From Megalonaias nervosa (Eukaryota; Mollusca; Bivalvia; Unionida; Unionidae): 64,000 nucleotides of DNA. A program made the position numbers and the translations under genes. Shown one piece after another: positions 25,901-40,900 of this stretch. The DNA lies in NCBI GenBank assembly GCA_016617855.1, contig JAECUM010094150.1, forward strand, positions 1-64,000, in the 5' to 3' direction. A model generated the notes under the pieces. It searched no databases. It had not been told where the DNA came from and worked only from the letters and a program-made list of their open reading frames with translations. Numbering within the stretch: position 1 is the stretch's first letter; every line of letters starts with the position of its first letter.

Positions 25901-28900
25901 TGAAGACAAGTGCAATTCACGAATGACACGGTGTAAGGTGCAAAATAACCAAGATTGAATTATATCCAGGTCAGCTTTATGACATTATCTCGAAAATAAC
26001 AATCATTGTTTGAAAAAACATTCACTTGCATGCAAGTGACAATCTTTTAGCTAGCATGGGTTACAAAAAGTATTATTAAAGCAAGTTATTGCTGTGTATA
26101 TTATTTACCTGCAGACATCAATGCCCGTTTGTATTAATTATAACTATAGATGCCAAGCAAATAGAAGCCCAGTAAACTCATTGTTTGAACTTACCGACAG
26201 GACATCAAAGACAAAGGTTAGTTTTATTACAAAGCAAACCGACCTCAGAAGCCGACTTTGAATACTTTTAAGCCGATTTTTTAAAAAGGATATCAATACA
26301 AAGGTTATTTTATTACAAAGCAAGCCGACTCAGATGCTGATATTTGATTCTTACAAGTGTGTCATTTTTTTTGTTTTTATTTTTTATTTTTTATTTTTTT
26401 TAAATATACAAAGTCGGCTAAGATATGGAAGCTAACTTTGGTTGCTTTTCACCAGTATTCATGGGGAATTTTGAAAATATATTAAAACAGTGGAACAGCT
26501 TTTAAAGTTACACAATGTAGTGCTTTGTGCATGGACATCGATGACCCAGTGTCACTCAGAATATCTGGAGAAAATAAAATCATTTGATGAATTCGTGAAG
26601 GCCAGATGAGAAGAAGATGATTTTGCCGACAATATGATCATTAACATGGATGAAATTCTAGTGCACTTTGATCTCATTCCTGGAGGGACTGATAAATAAG
26701 ATGGGGGTTACATGTGTGAGAATTAGCATGACTGGTGCAGATTTTAAAAAATCTGACTTTAGTCCTTGTAGTTTCTGCTTCAGGAGACGTGTTGCCTCTA
26801 ACGATAATTTGTCATGGCATGAGAAAGCTTAAAAAAAATACTCAAGCACCATAAAGAATGGATCGTACATGTGCAGGAGAAGGGTGTGTTGACGAGATCA
26901 TACTGTAGTGGATTAAAGAGTTTTATCTCAAGTACACAGTTTTATATTTTTTAAAATAAAATTTCAGTTGGAGTGCATTTTCCAACATGTAATTTTCAAA
27001 TGATCTAACAGGTATCCCACAACTTACAACTTGTAAAAACGATGTGTTCCAGAACATACAGTGCACAAAAAAATTACTTTAAAATTTAATTATGGTGTCC
27101 CAACAAATATGGTGTCCCAACATATACGGCAAATGTGGTAGTCATCCCCTTTTCCTTGGATGCTTGTAATGCTAAGTCATGTACATTTGCTCTCAGAAAA
27201 TTGCCTTCTTTTGTGTGTTTAAATATATGTATCGATAAATTATTCTAATTATCTGTGATTATCCCCTCAGAACTTGGATTATTTGATTATGAATTTAGCT
27301 GTCTTTATAGTTAGGGGATTTTATTGTGCTATGTTCATCTAGCTGTGCTCTTTTCTGTTCTTCCCCTTCCCTTACCCAGGTAGGGTAATTAATTCCTCCT
27401 GTGTCTTAGTTCTGGAATTTTATTCAGTATTTGCTTCAGCAGTAGTTGTTTATTTAGTTTGCCCTGAGTAAGTATTACTACCCTTTTTTGGTTCCAGAAG
27501 CTTGATTCATTATTTATCATTTATTGTGGGAATTTAATAATTGTTAGCTTTGGTTTGCAGTGCCCTTAATTGTTTTGTTCATCATTGAATAATTGCTCTA
27601 GGCAGTACTCTTAGTTACTGCACTGAAATAAATTTCACTATAAACTGCCACACTGCAGACATCGTAGTGATATGACTGAAAAATTGTTAAAGCTACATTA
27701 AATCTCCAAATCACACACACATACTGAAATAAATTTATTGCACTGCTTCACAAGTATGTTTTTGAACATTTGATGTTGCATCAATAATTTTATTTATACT
27801 GCTTCAAATAAGTACATGCTTGGGTAGTATGTATCTAACTGTGTGTTAAAATAAGTTTATCTTGCTGCTTTGGCAGCATTTTTCAGGTCAAATATCTGCA
27901 GAATGTTTTCTCTTTCTGAGTATACTAGTTTCCTCAGTACATTCCTTTTTCTTCAAGAATATCACAGATGTAGATATGGGCATATTAAGGCCCCATGGGA
28001 TATGCATGCCGCATGCTTATCTTGCACAAGTGCATATGAATGGATCATTCTATTGCATGTGGCTGAATGATGTTTGGGACTTTGCAAGTGTTGGCATTCC
28101 TATAAAAGAGAATGAAATGCCCTTATCTCCTTGATCTGAGGAGAGTATGAGATCTTTCTCATCTGGAGAGAAGAGTACTGCCATTGTGGGATAGTTTCAT
28201 TTAACAGGACTTGGAAAATAACTTGTTTGTCCCAGAAGAGAATGGGGCCAGTTACTCCTCAATCCCAGGATGGTATGAGATCTGTCTCTTGTGAATTTGA
28301 GAGATGCAGTGCTCCAGAAGAGTCACTGAACTCTGTCGGAGTTGACACTTGATGATCCCAGGATGGTATGGGATCTATCTTGCACAAAGTCATGAGATGT
28401 AGAGAGTCACAGTACTCTATCAGGGTTGGTTACCCAGTAAAGGCACCAGAGACCAGATAGCACATCCCTGTGAAGGGAAAGCAGTGATACAGCTTTGAAT
28501 CTTCTGAATGAAGCTTACCTGTTAGGTCATTGTCACTTGACTGGTCTTTGACTGGTCAGGGGGCACCAGTCAGGGAAGTCATATGAGCAGAATGGGGACA
28601 GGGATAGGAAGTCATGGTATACATGTCTTGCTAGTGATGGGGATCAGATCAGAATACCATCTTTTTTATATTCCCTTTTAGTTCATTGGGACTTAGGGAC
28701 AGCTATTCCAGGGAGGTAAATTTCCTTTCTTTCCCATTAAGGGCTCTATGGATGTCCATGCCTTGGTCTCAGAAGTTCAGATGTGGCAGTTTGCAGACCT
28801 AGTCCTACCATGTAAGACGTCAACACTGATATTTATGTTTTGGTGGTCGAGGTCTTACTGCCTAAATAATGGCACTGTGTAGCATGTTCTGATGTCAACT

Positions 28901-31900
28901 AACATTGTAATGAGAAGTCAAATTTTCAAGAATACCTCACACACTTGGCAGCCCGTACACATGCTTTTTTAAAAATTAAAGTCATAATGTTTTTGTCAGA
29001 CTTTACTTACTCTCATGTCTTTTTTTCTAATAAATTCAAATTCTTACACAAGCAATGGACCTGTTTTCAGGTTCTGTTGGTCTACATTTCAGTGGCCTGG
29101 AATGCAGTGGAAGCCGGGAATGCCAAAATCGGATTAAGTTGAAGTATGTTTCTTTAATGAAACAAATAAAAATATATTAATATTGAAGAAAGTGTAAAAT
29201 AGCTTCATTTCATTCAAAATTCTTATCATCCTTTTAACCAATTTCAGTATTCTTACAGTACTTTCTCCTCCTTTTCACCTTCAGTCTTTGGTCCCCAGAG
29301 TGGAGGCACATTTTCCTTAGGCCCATTAGTTGGGCACAAAAAGTAGCCCAATCTGCTCCATATTTGAAGTTGTGACTGTAAAGGTGAGTATCATTTTTAT
29401 AACATTTTTTTTAGGCCATTAGCCTCCCTCCATACTGGCAAGCAAGACAACAATGACCAATTCCAAGATTCTCTCCTCCCACCCCATCAAAGTAGTCTGG
29501 GTTTGAGTCAGAGAGGAGTATCCCTCATGAATCAATGACATGGTAGTCAGACCTGTTCTAGATTCTCTCTCTTCTAGATTTCAAGAACATTCAGTATAAT
29601 AAGAGGCTGGAATTACAAGCTCAGATGAGGTGACTTTCCCAGAAAGTAAGCAAGGCAATAGTGACAGGTAGTATTACATTGATAAAACTAGTTTATCCCT
29701 TGCCACCCACCTCCATTTTATTGTGATTATTAATTATGTCAATATTGCAACAATTGTAAGGTACTTGAATTGAATTTCATCCAAAAGTTTCAGATTATTT
29801 TGCTAACACACAAAGGTGCAAAAAAATAACAAATACCTTGCTGTTTCTCTATGGTTTGAATCAAAATGTCATCATACTACTTTTTTGATTCAGTTGACTT
29901 TCCTCTTTTCTAGCAGTGCTTTATATATAATGTCCAAGATAGTGTTAAGAAATAATACATATATAATGCTAAATCCTCTACAACACAGTCCATCCTAATT
30001 CTTCTATCATTGTTTGCAGCCCATGGTTATCTCTATGATTAGCCTGTTAGGGAATTCTTGACTTGATTTTACACGGAGTCCCTTACTATAAATTCCCTCG
30101 ATATTTAGGGGCCCTCCCTTTAGACTAGAGTCTGGATCCAATCCATTGTGACTCAGATATACTTCAGCTTCAGTTTTGGAAAAAAAAATTACCTGCCTTG
30201 CTGAGAAAATCACTTCAGACCTTCATTGCAAATTTGGAACTGTTCCTTCTTCCACCTGGAGTCACAGAAGCTGAAATGGTTAAAGTGTTGGAGTCGTGAC
30301 GAGAAGGGTGCAGTTTTGATTCCCACCAATGAATCAGCCCCTGGACAAAACACTTTTCTTGCCTTTTCACCCTATAATCTTTTAAGTGTAGCTGTCCCAT
30401 TAAAACTGAAACCAAATCCAAACTTCTTTCATCCATGCAGTCTTTTGCAGTTTGGTAAAGTCTATATGAACATCATGTGCAATATTGATGTATTTTTGTG
30501 AGATGGAACAACCTAATATTCATGATTAGTTACAGTGACTTGAAGTGGGTTAGGGTATAAAAAAAAATTGTCAGCACATATATATGGTATATAGCTTGCA
30601 ATATGTCCACTGTTAAATTGGTTTCAGTGAAAATATAAAGGAGATCAAACCATTGTGAACAGAATCCTCTGAATCATAAAAATATACAGTAAGTTGGGCA
30701 AGGATTTTTTAAAATCCATTTTTCTTTTGACATTTAAACTTTTTAATATTACTGTAGAAAAATTTGTTTGATTCAGATGTGTTTGATCCTTAAAATGTTA
30801 GCACTTTGAGAATTTTGGCACTCTTATTATTGTTATTGAAATAGAAATAATAATCACTATGTAAGTGGAATCTAAGTACAGCTATCCCTCCTCATAAGGC
30901 AGTAGTGGGGCCCATAGCTGCAAGACACATTTTGTACTGAACCATTATCTAGTGGCAATAATCAACACTTAGATTTCCTTTAGTTTTGCACATGTGGTAA
31001 ATAATTTCAGTTTATTAAAATTAAATATATTTTTTTACTACATATAACTTAACGCAGTTAATATCTTCATATAAAAGGAGCATTAATTACAGTCCTACCC
31101 ACTTATATCGACATCACTTATGTCGACAAGCCACCTATTTCGACAAAAAAGCAAAGTCCCGGTCCCTTGGTCTACTATTACTACCAAAATTGTCATGCTT
31201 ATGTCGACGTCAAGATAAAAAATAAACGTACATGTCGACAGAAGCCCTTGGTCCCAGCTTGAACAAATCCTTTGTTTTCTAATCATTTATGTCGACAAGC
31301 TGCCAGTTCTGACCCAATCTTTGTTCAACAATTAGCTGATCTTGCCACCAGGCTTTAATTTTCCTGCCTTATCATTTATGTCGACCAGCTGCCAGTTTCA
31401 ACCCAGACTTTGTTCAACAATTAGTTGATCTTGCCGCCAGGCTTTAATTTTCCCGCCTAATCATTTATGTCGGCAAGCGGCCAGTTCTGACCTGTACTTC
31501 ATTCAACAATTAGTTGATCTTGCCGCCAGGCTTTAATGTCGTGGTTGGATAAAAAAACAGCCTTTTGTTTGGTCCTATAAAGTTGGCCTCTCGAGGCGAC
31601 TTAAATAAAAGCAATGAAATCTGGTAGGTTCTTGCATTTTCCAAAGTGATCGGTGATTAAAACAAGTTTATTGTGCTGTGAAATTTCCTTTTTAACTTTA
31701 TTTATATTTATAATGGCTACCAACGGCAGTGTAAAACGCAGATTAAATTTACAGTCTCTGGAAACTAAATATCTGGCTGTTAAGGAAGTTGAGGGTGGGG
31801 CATCTCGCAAAGATGTCTGTGAAAAATTTTAAATGTATACCACTTGAGCTGACATTGTTACAATGTTGTATTGTAAGAATCATTTTCTTTTAATATCTCA

Positions 31901-34900
31901 TTAGCATGTGTCAATGTATACAATATTATGCCGTCATTAATCATATCAGCCGCATATCTCTTTTTTTTTCTTTTTTTTTTTACGGAGGGTGCTCTCCCAG
32001 GTTGATCTTTTCAGACCATTTAGGGAGGCCCTCCTGCCCTACATGTAATGATTGTGTTATTGTATATTTTTTTTTTTATTTTCAAAGGTTTCTTCCTGTT
32101 AATGTTTGTCTAATGAGGTATGTTTTTTTGTTGTTTTTTTTAAATTTATTCATATATACAGATATATATACATGTCAGTATATGTCTGCAACGTTCTGTC
32201 TGTAATTCTTTTTTTTTTTTTTTTAGTAATTATTTTGTCTCTTTATCACTTTGTCAGCGGTAGTAGTATTCCATTAAAGGATTTGATTTGTCCTGGCCAT
32301 TTTCAGCTGAATTTACATTGCCTTCCAGGCAGTCTGCTTGGTCCTGGCCATTTTGAGATTTATTTAGCAATGACTTAACTTGTCAGACAGGAGTTTAAGA
32401 ATTAAGCCGCATATCTCTTGTTCACTTTTATGTACTTTTCACAATGACTTCTGTAATTAAAAACACGTACTGTTTAAACCAATTTATCGACAGGTTTTCA
32501 TTTCCCTGTGAATAGCCCCACCCCCTTGGTAGCCTTAATAAGATGGGAACAGACTGACCAAAATCTAGGCCAACTTAAGTACATGTACTTGAAGCGTGTA
32601 AATAACAACTATGCAACCATGTGCTTATGCCGACATTGAAAATCTTAGTGAATGTTTTTCATATTAGGATGTGACTGATGCAATATTTTATTGTGGATTT
32701 TATTACACAAAGGTAACCAAAATGTAATTTGTCAATATACAAGTGTATTTCACACTGGTTTTGTCTTCATGTAATCAAAATTTGCATTGTTTGTTTTCTC
32801 AAAGTGTAAATGCTACTCACTGACGACAGGTCACCCCTTACTGACGAATTTAACTTGTATCTTTTTTTCAGACCCCCCCCCCAACACTTATCTCGACATC
32901 CACCTATGTCGACAATATTTCCTCGGGCCCGAGGATGTCGACATAAACGGGTAGGACTGTATTAAAATGTTCTTCTTATCTTAAAAACAGAGTTATTTCA
33001 AGGTAATGTAAATTAATAGTTCTTAGGCATGAAGTGTGAGTTGGGTATTGTTGGCATGCGCAGTGCAAAACCGTTAAAAAATGTCATTTAAATCTTGGTA
33101 CATTCATTGTTTTGTATTTAAAATAATCTTCTCTTTCCATTTACTCCATTTTCCCACCACTACAGAATATTCTTACCTGTTGCGATGTTGTTTATTGGAG
33201 TCTTCCCAACATAAAATTTATAGTCAAGTGAACTCTCCCCATTGTCATCAAGTCGAATAACTTTTAATTTTCCTTCTGGAGTATTATTTCTCCATTTAGG
33301 TGATGACATGTTAAAGTTTTGTAACAATTTATTCCTATGTTGCTAATTGTACAATATTGTAATTTAATTTTGAAGCTGAAACTTTTTTATAGTAAATGAA
33401 ATTCCATGTTAATCAGAGATGTGATACATGTACTGTCACATGATTTTATGGTCTTTGTCTGGTACCCTGTTGTGTTCAAGGTTAATTTCTCAGTGTGTGT
33501 TAATCCACAGAATCTATTTAGCCTATGCTGCCCATGTTATGATCTTGACAATTACGCCCGGTTGTAATCATTAAAAAAAAAATAACAAAAAAAAATATGC
33601 TGTGTGAAGCCCAGAACTCTATCAAATAAGTGCTGGCCCCATTTCCTCTAAACATCAGCGTTAATAATACTAAACTTAGTGGCACATGTACTTTAGCTAG
33701 CACTTCTTTGAGTAATGAAAACCTGACATCCAGAAACAGACGATGAAAGAAAATCGGATTACTTACCTCACCATATGAATTAAATATTTGTTCTGGACAC
33801 ATATTAATAATAAAATGTGGCCACTTGTGAGAGGTAGATTTGACATTTTTGCACTAATATGTTGTCTGCTGGTTGCATTAGAGGGGTGGCCTTTCTTGAA
33901 GGGTACTTTTGAACAGAAACTTGTCGGTACCAAGGGATTCTGGCCATAAAAAGTGGGTGGCCACTGGTCTGGGGGGCCAATAATGAGGGGGACTACTGTA
34001 CATCAGTCCTTTCTCCAATTCAGATATGAATCCTGTATTTCTGACCACATCAGTTCTTTCTGTTTCTAATGTGGCTTTGGAAACAGTGGAGATTGGTTCT
34101 GATGGATCTTCGTCACAACTGTCAATAGTAGAATCTATTTCCTGCTGACCAAAGTTGTGTTCATCTTATTATCACTTTTAGAAAACTCTGATTTTGGTGT
34201 CAGTCTTACGTTCCATAATGGGGCAGTCATGATCAATGTTGATCCATTGCTGAACATTAAGTGATTTCAGTTCTTCTCTTGACATAATATTATGTTTTAC
34301 AACATATTAAGTGATAGGAAACTGTTCTTTAAAAATTCACTCATAAGGCCATATAATGTTACTATTAGGTAATAAAGAAACTGGTCTTGTTTTATAAAGT
34401 CGCTCTTAAATCTAACAGGTTTCACATATAATTGTTTTAACAAACCTTGTCAGCGGGTTCACCATGTAAACGAGCATCTAAACCTTGTCAGCGGGTTCAC
34501 CATGTAAATAAGCATCTATGAATGACACTTTTTTTCTGGTGATTGGATATTGCAATCTGGGTTGGACAGAAGAAGAAGCATTTTTATTTAGAGCTGATTT
34601 GCATTTAGATTATAAAAACATTACTTCATTGGAACTGTTTTATTGACTAGAAACAATAAAATAATGTGTAACTTTGAGAAGGAAAAAAAAAATCCATCCA
34701 TGCATTACATAAATATACTGCAAACCTACAGTAAATTTTTTTCCTGCATGTATACAGACACATGCATACACGTATACATATGAAAATATATATAAATAAA
34801 GGATATTTTATAAATTAACCTTACTTTCAACAAAGGGTTTATCATATAAATATCGGCAACTTAAGAGATTCTTAAAATAGGAATAACCTAATCTGTTGCA

Positions 34901-37900
34901 ATAAATTACATTTTTGACATATTGCAAACTATTTGACTCTATCTGACTACAAAGCAAGTCTGATTGGGGATGTTAGCCTGAGATGTGTTTTTCCATCTGT
35001 TCATTTATCCTTTTGTCTTTTAAACACTGTAGTCAAGGTTGCCACTCGTATTTCTTATAATTTTGTCACATGTTTGGCTCTCATTTAAATTTGATGAATT
35101 TCAGATGGTCATTTGATCTAATGAAAATATTGTGGATCCACTATTATTTGTGTACTCCTGATATTTGTGGATTTTGTGGTAGCTTAAAAGCAGATTCAGA
35201 TAAATAATTATTTATCTTGAAAGACAATATGACCTTCTTCCAAAATCCATAAACTTAATTATCAGCACAATTCTGATTTTTTTTCTTCACAAAACCCCAA
35301 AAATCTATGTTTATAAAATGATTCACAGTATAGCTGCTGGACGCCATCAGTTCAAATTATCACTGGCAAACAGCCATTTCATTTAATCAGAAAACCATTT
35401 TGTACTTTATATATTTTTGGTTTGTCGAAAGCAAATATGCTATATTTATATTTTATATGTTGTGCACCCTTGTTGAAATTTCTTTCATATATTTTATCTT
35501 TAAAGGCTTCAAACATTGTTTTCTTTATGGCACATACACTAATAAGCACCACTCCATCTTCCCGCAACCACATACTTGATTTGTGTTTGAGGTACCATCC
35601 ATTTCAAATTTATGATGGACGAATTTTCTTTCCTTTAGGATCTGTGTGGTGTTCGAGAGCAAGCTGTATTTTGCTGTGAGAAATTGCTGCAACATCTGAT
35701 GAATGTTGATCCAAATTTAGGTAAGTAGAAGTTTGTTGAACATACGTAATTTGTGTCTTTTAAAGACAATTTTCATCTTGACTTTCGGTTTTTGACTGCA
35801 CACAATATTGCAAAGTGTGAGGCATCATGTTCACATTGTTGTGCCAGCTGTCCAGCATCAACTTTTGGTAAATATTTTTGTTTTGCCCGTGCGGTAAAGA
35901 CCAAACATAGGTAACACTTTTCTGATGGTGTTGTCATCATTGTTGACATGGATGTCAGCCTTAAGTTGTTGCATTTAGCTCATTTTCTCTGACACTGTAG
36001 TGTTTACAGTAATGAAACTTTATGGGTGTATTTATCATTAAGGGTAATGCTTATCACAGGCAAAAGAAGGTCACAGTGTTCAGTATTTTGAATACATCTC
36101 AGAGAAGCAGGTAAGACATAGCTATCTGTAGAAAATACTTTAAAGTGCAGTATCTCATGTTTACATCATTAGATTTAGCTCAGGTATAAAGAAATATTCT
36201 TAGAGATTAATTACCAAATAACTAAAAAGCCAAGGTCACAGAGGGACTGTTATTTAAATTTTAGGTGGGATTGCAGTCTAATGAAGGTTCTGTGGCAGTA
36301 TATACAATTGCTACAGATAATTTTCATCATGTTACAAAGAAGTTTAATATAGTACATGTATATAAAATATCTGTAGGGATTTAGAGGTCAAATGGTTAAA
36401 GGTTAGGGTCATGTTGGTCAATAGCTTCAATTTGTTGGTGCAAAAAAAAATTATATGTGTCCATGCCGTTACTAAACATTGTAGATAACTTGCATTTGAA
36501 ACAGTGAAGACATCTATTGATTTTGGGATGCAAATATGAAAAGTTCACAGGAAATGAAAGTAGTAGAAATGATTCCCAGGTCACAGGAAATGAAAGTAGT
36601 AGAAATGATTCCCACAGAACTGCATAAGTTCTGTAGCAGACTACTTGACTAAACTTTGTAGATGGCTTGCAAATGAGATAGGGAAGATTGTCCTATTGAT
36701 CGGATGGATAAAAGGTCAAAGATCAGGGTCAGAGAGACTTAAGAAGGAAAACAGTTTTGACAAAATAAGTCAAGTCCTACGCCATAAATCATACCAAACT
36801 TTATGAACTGCTTGCATTTGAGACAAGAAAGTTCTTGTTGATGTTGGTGTCAGTGAATCCAAGGTCAAGGTCACTAAAACTAAAGCAGAAATTTTTAAAA
36901 TTCTTCTGAGGCTGTTACATTGAAAATAAATTCTAGATGGCCTGTATTTAAGACAAGCAAGACAACAGTTTATTCCAGATTCATAAGGTCCAGTAGCTGA
37001 CCAATGAAAGAGAGTTTTACACTGAAAAAGTATAGCAATACATGTACTACTTACCATATACACTTGCTTATAAGACAAGTCCAACTGCAAACTGCACAGA
37101 CCCAGATCCACCATCATATAATATGTTGGCAGATCTGGCTCTGTGCAGTTTGTTAGGAGTAATCAGTAGAGCAAACAACATAGACCCAGATCAGCAAGCA
37201 CATTATTCTACAACAAATCAGGATTTTTGTTGATTTCAGTTTGACTCTATTTATAAGTGAGTATATATGGTAGCTTATAGTTGGCAGATAAAGTACCATT
37301 CATGGCACTCTTGTTCTTCATGTTTTAATACAATTTCAAGAATCTGCATATCTTTAGAAAATTTCCTGAAAGTTTTATATCTTGAGATTTTTAAGACACG
37401 TGATGAAAATCTACTTTAATGTCATTAATACATTACCTGTCAGTACTGTTTAGCTTACTCTTTCCACAATGGACAAACCTCGTCTGTTCTAGATGCACCA
37501 TCCTCCTGTTCTGGAAATTCTTAGAATGTGTGCATCTTCTCACACTGACTTGCCATCATTGACCCATGTGCAATAGTGCATCACCATCCTCCTGTTCTAG
37601 AAATTCTTAGAATGTGAGCATCTTCTCACACCGACTTGCCATGATTGACCCATGTGCAGTAGTGCATCCTCATTATTTTAGATGTCATCCTAAGTCAGGC
37701 TTGGAAATAAATACTTGAATCAAAAAAACCTTCAATGATGGTTATACTAAATCAGGAATTGATATTCCTGTTTCTTTTTTAGTGAAAAGTTATTCCAGAG
37801 TATGTAACTATTCAAAAATATCATTTAATAATTCAGTGAAAATTTATTTAGTGCATTTTGCATAATGAGCCACCTACTCCTCATGAATATTTGGGATTTA

Positions 37901-40900
37901 CCTGTAGGAATAAGTATAATTACTAACAGGTCAACAAAAGTATCCAGTCAGTGTTTCACTTGAGGGTTGGCATCTTGTATGGGGCTTCATCTATTAGTCT
38001 CATTATTGTTATTAATGCAGTGAATGTTATTAACAGTGATTAATCTCATAACAATACTTGATAGAGATTTCACACCAGTTTGAAGCCCATACTTAGAGTC
38101 ACCATTTTTCCAACACAGTAGTATCTCCATTGGAAGTTTATCATATATTTTATTGAATACCATATGTACTCATAAGTTTAGATCAACTGACAACTGCACA
38201 GACCCAGATCTACCATCACATAATGTGCTGGCAGATGTGGATTTGTGCAGATTATTAGCACTAATAAGTGGAGAAAACAATATAGACCCAGATCTAATGG
38301 CACATTGTGCAGTGACAGATCAGGATCTATGTTGTTTGCAGTTGGACTGAACTTAGTATAAAGGATATATCAGTACATATTGACACACATCTACTGACAT
38401 TGTTTCATGCTGACGAACAATTAAAAAATTAATTTCTGATGAAAGTCAAATTCAGAACGTGCTGTCAGGGAGATCTCATGAAACTTTAAATGGTTTATTA
38501 TTACGACTCTAAGGTCTTAAAATAATAGAAAAGAGTGAGAAGCATTTTCTAAAATCTCAACCTTTTTGCTCATCAAGGTAGGTCTTAATGTCACTATGGA
38601 CGCAGTTCCTGAACTCTTGAACTCTTCAACTAATATGAGTTGTCTGAGGTTATCATACTAACTTTCTTGACTGAGCACCACCTATGAAATAATTGCTCTT
38701 TTTCTCTTGCAAATTTAAAATGGTTTTGTCCAGTTTCTTTTTTATAGTTCATAAACCTTTGTCAATATGCTGCAAGTACAAACTCATAACTCTTAAAGAT
38801 ACATTCCTGAACCATATCAGCACTTTGTTGTACTGACAAGGGATTGTAAATGTCATGAGCTTTGCCACACTTTGTAACACAGATTTCAATTCTCCCATGG
38901 CCATTTCAAATTTCATCCAAAGTTAGGAAAATATTTATCTACTTTTTTCCTAAAAGGGGGTATTAACATAATATTGTTAGTAACATCAAAAACTGGACTC
39001 TTTAGTAGAGTGTGGATGTGCATTTCACTTGCCAGCTCTAATTCTTTCAATCTAAATTGAAATTCTCTTTCCTCCTTTTCTCTTTCTGGATCAGCATCAG
39101 CATTTCTCTTTCTTCCTTTTCTCTTTGCATCGGTACTTGCTTTAGCCCATCTTCTCTTTCTCTCTTTCCTCTTTCTGCAACTGCATTTGCCTCTTTCTTT
39201 CCTCTTTCTCGAATTGTTTTTGTCTCTCTCTATCCACTTAGTGAAGCTCAAGTTTCCTTAACTCCATTTCATTCTTGTATTTTAATTTCAATTCCACAAC
39301 TTGCCAGATGAAGAATGACTAATCAAACCCAAAGCACTTTATCCAGAACATTTTTATGCACTAAATATTTGACAAAATTCATCCTTTTTCAAGGACTCTA
39401 ACCATTCCTGGGTAAGATTTAAAATAAAGTTCTCCACTTTAGATGACATTGTGAAATCTTGTTGGTTTCACTAAAGATTTCTAAAATGTGTGAAATAATA
39501 CCTGGGACTTATAAAATACTTACAAAATCCCAAAGCAAAGTGAATGTAAATTTTAAAACTAAGTTTTCTGAAATATTTTAGAGAAATTTGTATCCTGTAC
39601 ACAAGCCCCAAATTTATATTATGACTCTATGGTCTTAAAATAATAATAGAAAGAGTGAGAAGCAACAAGCTTTATAAAATTCAACAAATAATTTTTTCCC
39701 TAGAATACAAAGTGAAAATATAAAAAGAACTTATGGTATTGCAAATTAAATCCCAAATAATCCTAGAATTACTAACACACATCCTAATGAATAAAGTTCT
39801 GAATAAACTTTAGCAGTATTCTAAATAAATTCCAACCCCTGAAGGTGTTGATGTGCCTGTAGCAGCTGGTAGTCTTTAAAGTACTATTGTACTAATGGCC
39901 AGAATTATAATTATATGCCAGCAGTCTTTTGTTGAATCACAATAATATAATCCAAGGTTTCCTTGCTTGAATTCACTACAATTCCAAGTTAATGTCTCTT
40001 TCCAAGAATATTATTGAGCACTTTTGTAATTCCAGAGAATAGTAATTTGAATAAATAATTCTAGCCTAAATCAAATACTGAACACAACAAATAATTCTGC
40101 CTCAAGATCTTGTAGCACAAATGAATAATTTCTAGATAAACAAGATTATAAAGCCCTCTACTTTACCTAGGTCACAATTAGCATTTCTTAAAAAAAACTA
40201 TTAATGGAAACTTCTGTTCTAGAAGATTCTGTTACTAAAATTATAATAAAGAACATGGCAAACTGAATATCCTTGACTCAGACCAAGATAAATGTTTACT
40301 TCTATTGATAATGATCCTAATATTAAACCCACACTTATAGAGAAAATATTAGCTAAGTATTAGTTGTTTTAACAGAATATAAAAAAAATCAATGATTCTG
40401 GTCGGGTAGACAATGAACTTGATTTTAGACAAAATACAATTTTACATAAACCATAGCATATAATGGATAAAAAACTAACAAACAATGCAAATTAAATACA
40501 CATGACTCTTATATATTGAATATATTAAATAACTAGGTACGTCTAGCAGCAGTCAAGAATGAAAAATCAGATAAGACTGAGTATGATAGCTCTTTTACAT
40601 TCGTCACAGTAAAAATACCTCTGTTGTGAATGGCCATCGGTGTCATCTACCCCTCCCAATGTTTACATGCTGACATTAGTGATGTCATTTTGCAGTAGGT
40701 CTATTGGTGCAGATCACACCCCTAACACTGCCACCATGGAGCTATCTTGAAAACCTTGTTATCACTTTTAGGCTTTGAACCAATAGTTAAATATACATTG
40801 ACAGTGTTTTCACTCAAGCAGTTTGTGAGATATATAGATAGTTTTAAATAACATTACAGGTGACTGTAAATTTATGCCATAGATGCATTTCTGAGGTTAT

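Larger units (their letters stand above)
31090..32959 (+). mobile_element. 1870-bp pogo/Tigger-like element, nested in copy D
   Basis: Termini CAGTCCTACCCACTTATATC and, reversed, CAGTCCTACCCGTTTATGTC continue with CGACATC. TA flanks it at 31088-31089 and 32960-32961. At 31713-31832 a short frame starts MATNGSVKRRLNLQSLETKY and reads EVEGGASRKDVCEKF before a stop. This is the CENP-B/psq-type helix-turn-helix of pogo/Tigger transposases. The catalytic domain is absent, so it is non-autonomous. Confidence 0.88.
30879..33998. mobile_element. TIR element 'CAGTRGTCCCC', copy D, split by a nested Tigger-like element
   Basis: The left end CAGCTATCCCTCCTCATAAG is diverged. The right end reversed is CAGTAGTCCCCCTCATTATT. 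TA lies at 30877-30878 and 33999-34000. Removing the nested element (31090-32959) and one TA leaves 1248 bp, the length of copy A. The halves align with copies B and C on each side of the break (ATTAATTA | TTAAAAgattcttctt). Confidence 0.87.

Noticed and set aside
38913..39251. Lys/Arg-rich 112-codon frame as a nuclear basic protein
   Set aside because: The flanking PPF..KVDKYF and FAREKEQLFHRW blocks identify it as retrotransposon gag.
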